Position numbers and translations under genes: made by a program. Below, in pieces: positions 17,925 to 26,731 of a stretch of DNA of 59,839 nt; the first letter of the stretch is position 1, and each line of letters starts with the position of its first letter. This DNA comes from JAFDZV01 sp048594725. Its GTDB lineage: Bacteria; Bacteroidota; Ignavibacteria; OLB7. The notes beneath the pieces are model-generated. The model had not been told where the DNA came from and did not search any database. It saw nothing but the letters and a program-made list of their open reading frames with translations. The DNA lies in the NCBI GenBank assembly GCA_048594725.1, contig JBMDXA010000250.1, positions 1 through 59,839 of the forward strand. The letters are read 5' to 3'.

Positions 17925-18146
17925 AATCGAAAATCGCAAATCGAAAATCCCCTCATCGCTTCCATCGCGATAGCCTTCTCTTCTCTTCTCTTCTCTCCCT
18001 GCCCCTGCCATCTTCTCCCCAATCGAAAATCTAAAATCGCCAATCGAAAATCCCCCCTCTTCTCCCAATCGAAAATCTAAAATCGCAAACCGAAAATCCC
18101 CCCTCTTCCCCCAATCGAAAATCCAAAATCGAAAATCTAAAATCGA
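17925..18146. repeat. Higher-order tandem array of ATCGAAA heptamers with C-rich linkers
   Basis: Four blocks of four to five heptamers begin at 17925, 18020, 18067 and 18112. The last three are 46-47 bases apart and separated by linkers like CCCCCTCTTCTCCC. The array ends flush with the stop codon of the GT4 gene. A 20-base segment, ATCGCTTCCATCGCGATAGC, occurs both inside the array (17955) and in the gene's last codons (18150). Confidence 0.85.
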
Positions 18147-19285
18147 TTGATCGCTTCCATCGCGATAGCGGCGATCCTCCGATGGCATTCGGTTTCCGAG
18201 TAGACCGCTTCGATCCGCTGGCGGCCGCTGGCTCCCATGCGGCGGCGCAGTTCAGGGTCACCGGCCAGACCGAGGAGCGTTTCGGCCAGGGCATCGGGGT
18301 CAGCCGGCGGCACCAGATAGCCGGTCTCGCCATGGACGATCACCTCCTTCATCGTCCCCTGCGGCGTACCCACCACCGGCTTGGCGCAGGCCATCGCCTC
18401 CAGCACCACCCAGGGAAGGCCCTCCGGTTTGATGGGAGCGAAGACGCTGATATCGGCCGACAGGAGGAGATCCCGTTTCTCCTCGCCGCGCACCACCCCC
18501 ACGAACCGGACATTCCGTTCAAGACCGTTGGCGCGCACAAGCTCCATGCACTGCTCGCGGTAGCCGGCATTCAGCCAGGCCCCGGCGAACGACACCATCA
18601 GATCCGGATAGCGCCCGGTGATACGGGGGAGGGCCTGAAGGAGGATATGCGCCCCCTTGTCGGAAAAGAGATTGGCAAGATAGACCAGATGAAGCCCCCC
18701 GCTCTTCTGGGCGCCGGAAGGCTCCGGACGGGGCCACGCCCCGAGATCGAGGCCGTTGGGTACCACCCGTACCCGGTCCTGCCCGATGTAATCCCCGAAG
18801 ATATCCCGCACGGTCTCCCCGAGCACCACCGCATAGGTGGTGCATGCCAGGCCGATCTTCGCCAGCAGCCGCCCCTTGGCACCGCAATCGTGGATCAGAT
18901 CGAAGTGCCCGGCGCGCAGATGGATCACCGAGCGGACGCCGAACATCCTTGCCGGCACCAGGAAGACCGCATCGCGGAGGAAGCCCCAGAAGCCGCGTGC
19001 TATCGATATATAGATGACATCGGGACGATTGCTCAGGAGCCGCTTGAAATATCCCGCCGCCTGCCGGAGCGCCTCCTTCACATTATGCATGCTGAACTCT
19101 CCGATGTCGTCCTCCCCGCCGGGATCACCGGTGTTCAGAAGATCCATCTGGAAGCTGCCGTGCATGATCGGGGAGGCCATCAGCCGCTCGGTAGCCACCG
19201 CCGGCCCTATATACGGAGGGGGAAGGGGTCCGATGATGAGAAGACGCGGCCTGCGAGCCGGTTTCGGGGAGTCTGCGTTGCTCAT
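18137..19285 (-). CDS. Glycosyltransferase family 4 (GT-B retaining)
   Basis: Cytoplasmic GT4 enzyme adding a sugar to the lipid-linked glycan. The N-domain begins LLIIGPLPPPYIGPAVATER; the donor domain has VVPNGLDLGAW, LHLVYLANLFSDKGAHILL and the E-x7-E motif EGLPWVVLEAMACAKPVVG. The 382-residue length is standard. Donor and acceptor are unknown. Its last residues (AINRF) and stop codon are encoded at the edge of the ATCGAAA array, and its 3' end appears partly duplicated in the downstream repeat region. Confidence 0.85.
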   Translation of the reverse strand: MSNADSPKPARRPRLLIIGPLPPPYIGPAVATERLMASPIMHGSFQMDLLNTGDPGGEDDIGEFSMHNVKEALRQAAGYFKRLLSNRPDVIYISIARGFWGFLRDAVFLVPARMFGVRSVIHLRAGHFDLIHDCGAKGRLLAKIGLACTTYAVVLGETVRDIFGDYIGQDRVRVVPNGLDLGAWPRPEPSGAQKSGGLHLVYLANLFSDKGAHILLQALPRITGRYPDLMVSFAGAWLNAGYREQCMELVRANGLERNVRFVGVVRGEEKRDLLLSADISVFAPIKPEGLPWVVLEAMACAKPVVGTPQGTMKEVIVHGETGYLVPPADPDALAETLLGLAGDPELRRRMGASGRQRIEAVYSETECHRRIAAIAMEAINRF

Positions 19286-19357
19286 GATGTAGGTGCAACC
19301 TGGCTGGGGAATCTTCTGGCGGAGCCTCGGGAAATCTCCGTGCGAGGCGTCGGGGAG

Positions 19358-20527
19358 TTATCCGGTTGGACCTGCCATACCGAGACGTACAGCCCCCAAG
19401 ATAGCACGGTAGTATCGTTCGGCGCTCTCCTCCAATGTCAAAAAGTGGATCGACCGGGCGCGGCCGGCCTCCCCCATCCGCCGCCGCCGTTCGGGATCAT
19501 CGGCCAGCGAGGCGATGGCGCGGGCGTACTCGCCGGTGGCATGCGGGTCCACGATCAGGCCGTTGCTCCCCTGCTCTATCACATCGGCGGTGCCGCCGGA
19601 GTGCGGGGAGGCTATCACCGGAAGGCTCGCGGCGGCGGCCTCCACCATCACCAGGCCGAACACATCGATCGATGAGGGGAACAGGAACAGATCGGCCAGG
19701 GCATAGAAGATGAACAGCTCGGAGGTCTGGCGGTACCCGTGGAAGAAGACGTAGCTCCCCATCCCCTCGGCCTCCACCATCGCGCGATGCGCCTCCTCGC
19801 GAGGCCCGGAACCGACGATATGCAGGGCGATATCGGAGCGGCCCAGACTCTTCAGCGCGCGGAGCGTGGAGCTGATCCCCTTTCCGGGGATCATGTAATT
19901 GACCATCAGCAGGTGGCAGGCGAAGGGGCTTCCATCGGCCATCCGGTAGCGCTCCCGCTCCTGCTGCGCGGCTCCCGAGGCGCGCAGATCCTCCACGTTC
20001 AGCCTGAACTTCTCGGTATCCACCACGTTCAGTCCCGTGGTGATGCGATCCCGGGGGACACCATTGGCGAGCAGATACTCGGTGGAGCGCGTGCCGTAGG
20101 TGATGAACCGGTCGGCCAGGATGAAGAAGGGCTTGCGCGAAAGAGCCCGCACCGCCGCGTAGCTGCGCCCGGCCGCCGTGCCCACCGTCTCCCCGGTAAA
20201 GAGCATGCACGGTATCTTCCGGAGCCGGCAATACATCAGTACCCGAAGCGCGAGCGGGTCCATCGCCCAGGCCAGCACCACCAGCGCCGGGCGCATTCGC
20301 CTGATGGCCCCCACGATATTACCGTAGGCGGCCGCAAGCCCCCCCTGGTTGAGCGTGTGGGGAATTCCCTTCAGATCATCCTCGCCGATCTTCCACTCGC
20401 GCGGGCGTTTTCCCTGTCCCAGAAAAAAGACATGAAAATCGATTCCCGCCGATTCCAGTTTCCGGTTCACCGTACGGTAATACGGCAGCCGGTAGGGCGT
20501 GGGGATATTGGTGATATGAAGGATCAT
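19358..20527 (-). CDS. Glycosyltransferase family 4, paralogue A
   Basis: GT4 enzyme with ILHITNIPTPYRLPYY at the N-terminus and VMVEAAAASLPVIASPHSGG in the donor domain after a DVFGL segment. It is clearly paralogous to the next gene upstream (20661-21818): shared N-terminus, shared TYGxRSTxYLL and HGYRQxxEL segments. I start at the ATG at 20525-20527 because the longer frame adds 15 residues (FSSIESQKTSIAYR) that are read-through of an ATCGAAA-type repeat. About 389 residues. Acceptor unknown. Confidence 0.85.
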   Translation of the reverse strand: MILHITNIPTPYRLPYYRTVNRKLESAGIDFHVFFLGQGKRPREWKIGEDDLKGIPHTLNQGGLAAAYGNIVGAIRRMRPALVVLAWAMDPLALRVLMYCRLRKIPCMLFTGETVGTAAGRSYAAVRALSRKPFFILADRFITYGTRSTEYLLANGVPRDRITTGLNVVDTEKFRLNVEDLRASGAAQQERERYRMADGSPFACHLLMVNYMIPGKGISSTLRALKSLGRSDIALHIVGSGPREEAHRAMVEAEGMGSYVFFHGYRQTSELFIFYALADLFLFPSSIDVFGLVMVEAAAASLPVIASPHSGGTADVIEQGSNGLIVDPHATGEYARAIASLADDPERRRRMGEAGRARSIHFLTLEESAERYYRAILGAVRLGMAGPTG

Positions 20528-20528
20528 C

Positions 20529-20567
20529 CGATATGCGATTGACGTTTTTTGAGATTCGATTGAGGAG
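20529..20567. repeat. Degenerate ATCGAAA heptamers immediately upstream of a GT4 start
   Basis: ATATGCGATTGACG followed by GAGATTCGATTGAGG on the plus strand. The array begins two bases upstream of the start codon and, if translated, gives false N-terminal residues. Confidence 0.6.
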
Positions 20568-20660
20568 AACAATCCCGGAATCCCAGGATAGGCCAGGGAA
20601 GAACGGGGCTGATGGCAGGCGGCATCTTTTCACCGTCCCCCGCTTTGCATCATCGAATTA

Positions 20661-21818
20661 TTATCTGATAACCATCGGCTCTGTACCGCCGAGTCTCTCC
20701 ACATAGGCCCGCGCGCTCCGCTCCATCGTGAGACACGCTGCGGCATGGCGGCCGGAGGCGGCTCCCATGCGGGCGCGCAATGCGGGATCATCGGCCAGAC
20801 GGGCGATGGCGGCGGCAAAGGCGCTCGTATCGCACGGATCGATCACGATGCCGTTGACGCCGTCGCGCACCACTTCCGGCGTCCCCCCGGCATTCTCCGA
20901 CGCGACAACCGGGAGCCCGGCGGCGGCCCCCTCGGCCATCACCAGACCGAACACCTCCTCCAGCGAGGGGAACAGCAGAATATCGGCGAGCGCATAATAG
21001 AGCGGCAATTCCGTCTGCTGCCTGTAGCCGTGCATCACCACGCACCGCTCTAGGCCAAGCGCCCGTATCTCCTCGCGCACCGCTCCCTCCTGCTCTCCGG
21101 AGCCGACGATATGCAGCAGGATATCCTCGCGGCGCAGCAGATGAAGCGCCCGGAGCATCTGGAGAATCCCTTTTTCCGGGAGGAAATATCCCACGAATAA
21201 AAGATGGCAGGAGAACGGCTCCCCCGCTGCATTCCGGTAGCGGTCCCGCTGGCGTCCGGCATCGCCGGCGGCGCGAAGCGCCGCCACCCGCCCGCTGAAA
21301 TAGGAGGTATCCGGGACGTTGACCCCGGTAGTTATCCGCCCCGGCGGCACACCGGCATCCAGCAGATAGCGGGTGGAGCGAACCCCGTAGGTTATAAACC
21401 CGGAAGCCAGGCGGAAGAAGGGCTGCCGGAAGATCCGCCGCAGCAGCGGCCAGGGATTTCCCGCAGCGGAACGGGGGGTCTCGCCGGAGACCACATGGCA
21501 GGGGATTCCGCGCAGGCGGCAGTACAGCAGCAGGGCCAGCGCCACATGATCCATCGACCACGAGAGGATCACCGACCGCGGACGCAGCCTCCGGATGGCG
21601 GCGATCGCTCCGCGCAGCGGCCGCCCGTTCATCCCGGCGGTATAGCTGATGCCGGCCAGATCGCTGGGGCCGATCCTCCACTCCCTGACGCTCCGGGAAT
21701 ATCCCAGGAAAAACAGATGAAGCTCATCACCCCGCTCCCGCAACAGTTCCCCCATCGCCCTGTACAGCGGCAGACGGTAGGGGGTGGGAAGGTTGGTGAT
21801 ATGGAGGATGCGCGCCAC
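20661..21818 (-). CDS. Glycosyltransferase family 4, paralogue B
   Basis: GT4 enzyme of 385 residues, closely related to the downstream copy at 19358-20527. It starts ILHITNLPTPYRLPLYRAMG; other shared segments are TYGVRSTRYLLDAGVP, CHLLFVGYFLPEKGI and MHGYRQQTELPLYYALAD. The donor-site acidic motif is EEVFGLVMAEGAAAGLPVVA. The pair probably arose by tandem duplication and may add successive similar sugars. Its start is 5 bases from the stop of the O-antigen ligase-like gene, so they are co-transcribed. Confidence 0.87.
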   Translation of the reverse strand: MARILHITNLPTPYRLPLYRAMGELLRERGDELHLFFLGYSRSVREWRIGPSDLAGISYTAGMNGRPLRGAIAAIRRLRPRSVILSWSMDHVALALLLYCRLRGIPCHVVSGETPRSAAGNPWPLLRRIFRQPFFRLASGFITYGVRSTRYLLDAGVPPGRITTGVNVPDTSYFSGRVAALRAAGDAGRQRDRYRNAAGEPFSCHLLFVGYFLPEKGILQMLRALHLLRREDILLHIVGSGEQEGAVREEIRALGLERCVVMHGYRQQTELPLYYALADILLFPSLEEVFGLVMAEGAAAGLPVVASENAGGTPEVVRDGVNGIVIDPCDTSAFAAAIARLADDPALRARMGAASGRHAAACLTMERSARAYVERLGGTEPMVIR

Positions 21819-21823
21819 GAGGG

Positions 21824-23323
21824 TTACCGCGGTAATCCGGGCCGGGCGCCGGGAGGAAGTCCGGGGTACGGATCAGGCTCCTCCTCCCCGCCGAGCTGGT
21901 ACTGCGCCTCCTCCTCCTCCTGCTGCCTGAGCATCGACATATAGAGCATCTGCTCCTCCTCCGCCCGCTTCTGCCGCACGAACGTGCTGACGGTCCAGAA
22001 CAGAAGCCAGATCGGAAGGGTAACGCGGGAGATCTCCAGATAATTATCAAGCGGGGAGATCAGGCAGAGATAGACCGTGCCGATAAAGAGCGCCGAGGCC
22101 AGCGGGAGCAGCACGGGATCGCGCCGGGCGATGGCATACCCGAGGTACCGGCGGCTGCTTATCACCACCGTGGCATAGATGCTTCCCATCAGGAACAGCC
22201 CCACAAGCCCGGTCTCGGCCATCACCGCCAGAAAGCTGGAGTTGGGATTATTGATCTGCACGCTCCCGAACAGCGACTCCATCGAATACAGCGGAACGAT
22301 ATAGCGGGTGTAGACATCGGAGGCGTAATCCTGGTCGCCGAAGATCCTGGTGATGATCGGGCCCACCCCCTTCCCCTGCACCTGCAACTCCATCGTGAAG
22401 GTATAATTGGCGCGGCTTACATAGGTGCCCGGCCCGGTGCCGAAGAGGATGGCCGCCGGGTTCTCCGCGAACATCATCACCGTGTTGGAATACGACTGGA
22501 ACTTGCCGTATTCCATGATGACCGATAAATCCTGCGAGAGCGTTATCAGATCCTCGTACTTCAGATCGAGGCTCGAGCGGCTGATCTGCCGGAACCCGAT
22601 GAAGACGAAGAAACCGATGGGAATGGCGATCACCAGCATCTTCATGAACCGCCCGCCATACAGCACCGTCACCAGGACGGCATAGGAAAGGAAGAACGCG
22701 GGGACCGCCGTGCGATACTGAAGCAGCAGGAAGGTGAGGATCACGAAGAACTGCACCCCCACGGCATACCACATCGAACGGGGATTGGCGAACTGCCGCC
22801 CGATCAGAAACCCGCCGATGATGATGAGGAGCGCGGTGAACTGGTAGGAATTATTGCCGAAGGTTCCGGACATCTTATCCGGATTTCCGGTGGTTATCAG
22901 CAACGGATAATTGATGAATACCACCACCAGCACCTGGATGATGAGAATCACGTTGATGAATTTCGCCACCTGATTGCCGAATTTCCTTTTATCGGAAATC
23001 AGCTTGTTCATCCCCAGATAGAGGATGGGCCCCTCCAGAATACCGAAGACGAAGAGGAGAAACGGACCGAAATGCACCCTGTCGAAATTGACGGCGGCAG
23101 AGAGAAGGCAGAGAAAAAAATACGCTACCGACAGATGAAGCAAACGCCGGTGGAGGTTCATATCGATACCGTGCGGCTGCTTGGCGCCCACCGCCAGCAG
23201 CAGTATCAACGGTATCACCAGAAGATCGATAAGATCGAGCCCCTTGGGAAGTACCGAAATCGTCTCGGTGAAGAAACGCGCGGTGAGAACGGTAAATATG
23301 AAGCCGAGAATGAAGTTGTTCAT
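21824..23323 (-). CDS. O-antigen ligase/polymerase-like membrane protein (Wzy/WaaL type)
   Basis: About ten to twelve hydrophobic segments spread over 499 residues, with a large periplasmic region near residues 235-340 containing FAENPAAILFGTGPGTYVSR, as in the O-antigen ligase superfamily. It could polymerise repeat units (Wzy) or ligate finished glycan to an acceptor (WaaL); sequence alone does not decide. A charged cytoplasmic tail (RQKRAEEEQ, then an acidic, Pro-rich end) is unusual. No Wzx flippase is seen in the window, whereas an ABC exporter is present, which favours a ligase role. Confidence 0.75.
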   Translation of the reverse strand: MNNFILGFIFTVLTARFFTETISVLPKGLDLIDLLVIPLILLLAVGAKQPHGIDMNLHRRLLHLSVAYFFLCLLSAAVNFDRVHFGPFLLFVFGILEGPILYLGMNKLISDKRKFGNQVAKFINVILIIQVLVVVFINYPLLITTGNPDKMSGTFGNNSYQFTALLIIIGGFLIGRQFANPRSMWYAVGVQFFVILTFLLLQYRTAVPAFFLSYAVLVTVLYGGRFMKMLVIAIPIGFFVFIGFRQISRSSLDLKYEDLITLSQDLSVIMEYGKFQSYSNTVMMFAENPAAILFGTGPGTYVSRANYTFTMELQVQGKGVGPIITRIFGDQDYASDVYTRYIVPLYSMESLFGSVQINNPNSSFLAVMAETGLVGLFLMGSIYATVVISSRRYLGYAIARRDPVLLPLASALFIGTVYLCLISPLDNYLEISRVTLPIWLLFWTVSTFVRQKRAEEEQMLYMSMLRQQEEEEAQYQLGGEEEPDPYPGLPPGARPGLPR

Positions 23324-23395
23324 CGTAGCAGCGTAATCCGGAAAGTCATCAGTCGTGGATACTTATCTGTATGCTATAACAGGAGCTGCACAGGC

Positions 23396-23501
23396 GTAGT
23401 CCGTGCGCGGGCTGCGCCCGCTGTCAGTGGTCAGTCGCCGTTGCGATCGGCTGTATAATGTGCAGTTTCGATGCAACGGACTACTGACCACGGACCACTA
23501 C
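23396..23501. repeat. Compound inverted GTCAGTA/GTCCGTG heptamer element with GC hairpin
   Basis: Left arm GTAGTCCGTG, then hairpin GCGGGC-TGC-GCCCGC (23407-23421), then GTCAGTGGTCAGTCGCCGTTGC. The right arm from 23473, beginning GCAACGGACTACTGACC, is complementary to the left arm. It lies between asnB copy 2 and the ligase-like gene. Confidence 0.8.
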
Positions 23502-23547
23502 ATTTGTGGCGCTGCAATCACCCCCGGCACTTCATACCAACCTCTTC

Positions 23548-25452
23548 TCAGTCAAACCACCGTTCATACCAGACCGAAAGATTATAGAACATCCAGGCCA
23601 GCGCGCCATCGGAATCGGTCTGCGCGCCGTTGCGCAGCCGCTCCAGCACGGACTCCACGAACGGCTCGCTCACCACCCCCCATTCGCGCTGGATGCGCGG
23701 GAGGGTCTGGCGGATCTTCGATTCCATCATCTCGCCGCTCCATTCCCGCAGCGGCACGCAGAACCCCTGCTTTTTTCTATAGAGGAATTTATCGGGGACG
23801 ATCCCCTCCAGAGCCTTTTTCAGAATATACTTCGTCTCGCCGTTCCGGTATTTCAGCTCCTGCGGCATCTGCATGGCGAACTCCACCAGATGATGATCCA
23901 GGAACGGCACGCGGATCTCGATCGAATTTGCCATCCCCATCCGGTCGGCGCGATACAGGAAGACATGTTCCACCTCCGAACGGATGCCCCAGTAGGAGAG
24001 CCATTCGCCGTAGTCGCTGCTGAGGCGCTCGCGCTCGAAATCGCCGTGCCCCTGGCGCACCGCGTCGTAGATCTTTCCATTGCCGGCCCCCCCCACGATC
24101 TCCTCGAACGCGGGGGTTCCCTTCAGCGCGCCGGTGGAACCCACGTACATCTCCACATCGCGCGCGGCGCGGTCCAGCAGATCGGCGACGGTTCCCCGGG
24201 CTCCGGCCAGAGCCCCGGCCCGTGCCACCACCGAGCGGGCCCAGACCGGCAGGCCGTTCAGGGCCTTCCAGTAGGGGGCCATCTGAAGGAAGCGCATATA
24301 TTTTCGATAGCCGCAGAACAGCTCGTCGCCGCCGTCGCCGTTGAGAATCACGATGGCGTTCTTTTCGCGCGCCAGCTTCGAGAGGAAGAAAATGGGTATC
24401 ACGGTGGGATCGGCCACCGGCTCGTCCAGATAATACGAGAGCTTCGGCAGCGCGTCGATCAGATCGGCCTCGGTGATCTCCACCTCGTCGTGACGGGTCT
24501 TGTAGTATTCGGCGGCCTCGCGCGCAACGGGACGCTCATCGAACGAGGCCTGCCCCTTGAAGCCGGCGGTAAAGGTATGCACGCCGCTGCCGGCGATCCT
24601 GCTCATCAGCGCCACATTGGCGGTGGAATCCACGCCGCCGCTCAGGAACACCCCCACCGGCACATCGCTCACCATGCGCAGCTCCACCGACTTCTCCAGC
24701 AGTTCCAGCAGGCGCCCGGTATAATAGCGTTCGCCGGCTCCGGCCGGCAGCTCCAGCCTGCGCTGGTAGGGAGACCAGTAGCGCCGCAGGTCCATGCGGC
24801 CGTCGCCAGTGACGACGGCGTAATGTCCGGCCGGGAACTTGTAGATCCCCTGGAACATGGTGTTGGGGGCGTACACCTTGCCGAACGCCAGATATTCCCG
24901 GAACGCATCGCCGTTCAGGGCGCGCTCCACGCCGGGGAACTCGAACAGAGGGCGGATCTCCGAGCCGAAGATCAGGCGATCATCGGCGCGAGTGTAATAC
25001 AGCGGCTTGATCCCGACCCGGTCGCGCGCCAGCAGGAGAGTACCCTGCCGGACATCGTAGAGGGCAAAGGCGAACATCCCCCGCAGCTTCTCCACGAACG
25101 CGGCACCGTACTCCTCGTAGCCATGCACGATCACCTCGGTATCGGTGCGGGAACGGAAGGTGTGGCCGCGGGCGGCAAGATCGTCGTGAAGCTCCTGGAA
25201 GTTGTAGACCTCGCCGTTGTAGATGATCCAGACGCTGCCATCCTCGTTGGTCATCGGCTGATGGCCGGCCGGCGAGAGATCGATGATGCTGAGACGGCGA
25301 TGCCCCAGAAATACCGATCCGTCCGGGCTCCACCACTCCCCCTGATCGTCAGGCCCGCGATGTGCGATCTCCCCGAGCGCATGGCGGACCAGCTCCTCCG
25401 TCAGAGGAGGGGAGGCCGTATTGAAGCTCATCATCCCGAGAATGCCGCACAT
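23548..25452 (-). CDS. asnB: Glutamine-dependent asparagine synthetase-like amidotransferase (copy 2)
   Basis: Second class II amidotransferase: MCGILGMMSF with Cys2 nucleophile, LGHRRLSIIDLSPAGHQPM, YNGEVYNFQEL, and the ATP loop FLSGGVDSTANVALMSR. It has 634 residues, close to standard asnB in surface-glycan loci. It differs clearly from the copy at 15729-17684, so they are probably not redundant; each may amidate a different acidic sugar or use a different acceptor. Both flanks are compound heptamer elements, so it may be transcribed alone or moved as a unit. Confidence 0.88.
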   Translation of the reverse strand: MCGILGMMSFNTASPPLTEELVRHALGEIAHRGPDDQGEWWSPDGSVFLGHRRLSIIDLSPAGHQPMTNEDGSVWIIYNGEVYNFQELHDDLAARGHTFRSRTDTEVIVHGYEEYGAAFVEKLRGMFAFALYDVRQGTLLLARDRVGIKPLYYTRADDRLIFGSEIRPLFEFPGVERALNGDAFREYLAFGKVYAPNTMFQGIYKFPAGHYAVVTGDGRMDLRRYWSPYQRRLELPAGAGERYYTGRLLELLEKSVELRMVSDVPVGVFLSGGVDSTANVALMSRIAGSGVHTFTAGFKGQASFDERPVAREAAEYYKTRHDEVEITEADLIDALPKLSYYLDEPVADPTVIPIFFLSKLAREKNAIVILNGDGGDELFCGYRKYMRFLQMAPYWKALNGLPVWARSVVARAGALAGARGTVADLLDRAARDVEMYVGSTGALKGTPAFEEIVGGAGNGKIYDAVRQGHGDFERERLSSDYGEWLSYWGIRSEVEHVFLYRADRMGMANSIEIRVPFLDHHLVEFAMQMPQELKYRNGETKYILKKALEGIVPDKFLYRKKQGFCVPLREWSGEMMESKIRQTLPRIQREWGVVSEPFVESVLERLRNGAQTDSDGALAWMFYNLSVWYERWFD

Positions 25453-25474
25453 GGAATTTTCGATTTTGTGTGTG

Positions 25475-25593
25475 GTGCTTAGTTCTTAGGACGCCGCCTA
25501 TGGCGGCTGTAGTTCTTAGATTGGAAAGGTGTTTCACCGATACGACTCTCTTTCCTTCCCTTTTCTAAGCCCTACATACTAAGCTCTAAGCAC
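25475..25593. repeat. Compound inverted TTAG heptamer element with GC hairpin in left arm
   Basis: Outer ends GTGCTTAG (25475) and CTAAGCAC (25586-25593) match perfectly. The left arm carries a hairpin GCCGCC-TAT-GGCGGC (25493-25507). Inner GGAAAG (25523) faces CTTTCC (25550). The same plan occurs at 44968-45090. Confidence 0.8.
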
Positions 25594-25606
25594 TAAAGAC
25601 TACCAA

Positions 25607-26731
25607 CTACCCTTCATACAGCGCACTGTAGCGCTCCACCATTCTGGCTGGGCTGTAGCGATCCAGCATCTCCTGGCGGGCCGCATCGCCTATCCTGCGG
25701 CGGAGTTCCGGATCGGAGGCGAGCAGATCCAGACGGGATACCAGTTCCGGCACATCGCGGACCAGATAACCGGTCAGGCCGTCGTCCACATGCTCCACCA
25801 GGCCGCCGCCATCGGCGAAGACGATCGTTGGGATGCCGACGCCCATCGCCTCCACCGCCGAGTTGCCGAACGATTCCTCCGGCCCGGAGGGGAGCACGAA
25901 GATGTCGAAGAGCTGGAGATAATCCCCCATGCGCTCCACCTTGCCGGTGAAGGTCACGCGGGAGGCAACCCCGAGAGCCCTGGCCCGCTCCTCCAGTTCC
26001 GCGCGCGCCGGCCCATCGCCCAGCACGTAGCAGTGCACCGGCCGGCTGCCCAGCCGCGCCACGGCATCGATCAGCAGATCGATCCGCTTCAGGCGGCGGA
26101 GGTTGGCGCTGGTGCCGATCCTGATAACATCACCGCGATCGTCGTTCAGCTCACGAAGCATCTCCCCGCGCGAACGCGTGGGAGCCAGCAGCGAGAAGTC
26201 GATGCCGTTGTAGGTAACCCGTATCCGGGAGCGGGGTATGCCGAAGAGCTTCGAGGCGGCATCGCAGGCCTGGCCGGTATTGCCGGAGATGCCGGAGAAA
26301 TGGCGCCGCAGATAGCGGCCGGTAAGCTTGTAGCGGAGCAGGCGCTTGAGATCGTAGGAGAACATCCCCGCGCGATGCGTGTAGAAAAGTTTCGGATGGG
26401 GCTTCCCGGAAGCGATGCGCATCAGCCCCAGCTCCGCGCTATGGAAATGCATGATCGCGTAGTCACCCATAATGCCGCGCGCCGCATTTCCCTTCGCGAA
26501 ATCGAACGGGCCGCTCATCCCCAGCTCGTACACCTTAGCGCCCAGCTCGCGTGTCCGCTCGCCATACAACCCGGCGTGGCTTCCCAGCAGCACATCGGCA
26601 TGAAGGCCGCGCGAGCGCTGCTCGCGAACGAACTGGAAGAGGGCGCGCTCGGCACCTCCGATCTCCATGTTCCAGAGCACGTGCAGGATAGGCCCCGGCG
26701 CTCCGGCCGCGTGGTCCATGGTTACGCTCAT
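25607..26731 (-). CDS. Glycosyltransferase family 4
   Basis: GT4 enzyme of 374 residues. The N-domain has ILHVLWNMEIGGAERALFQF (the GGAE loop contacts acceptor or donor in this family), and the donor domain has RVTYNGIDFSLL, GTSANLRRLKRIDLLIDAV and the acidic motif EESFGNSAVEAMGVGIPTIV. Its ATG abuts the stop codon of the upstream GT4 gene with no gap, so the two are co-translated. Sugar specificity cannot be read. Confidence 0.87.
   Translation of the reverse strand: MSVTMDHAAGAPGPILHVLWNMEIGGAERALFQFVREQRSRGLHADVLLGSHAGLYGERTRELGAKVYELGMSGPFDFAKGNAARGIMGDYAIMHFHSAELGLMRIASGKPHPKLFYTHRAGMFSYDLKRLLRYKLTGRYLRRHFSGISGNTGQACDAASKLFGIPRSRIRVTYNGIDFSLLAPTRSRGEMLRELNDDRGDVIRIGTSANLRRLKRIDLLIDAVARLGSRPVHCYVLGDGPARAELEERARALGVASRVTFTGKVERMGDYLQLFDIFVLPSGPEESFGNSAVEAMGVGIPTIVFADGGGLVEHVDDGLTGYLVRDVPELVSRLDLLASDPELRRRIGDAARQEMLDRYSPARMVERYSALYEG

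Noticed and set aside
17925..18146. CRISPR array
   Set aside because: The blocks repeat every 46-47 bases, but the units are internally heptameric, the linkers are similar C-rich runs and not unique spacers, and no cas genes are nearby.
17783..18188. Several open frames encoding DFRLGRR-like repeated peptides
   Set aside because: They are translations of the ATCGAAA heptamer arrays; seven-base units give seven-residue repeats in every frame, and no start site or family similarity supports a gene.
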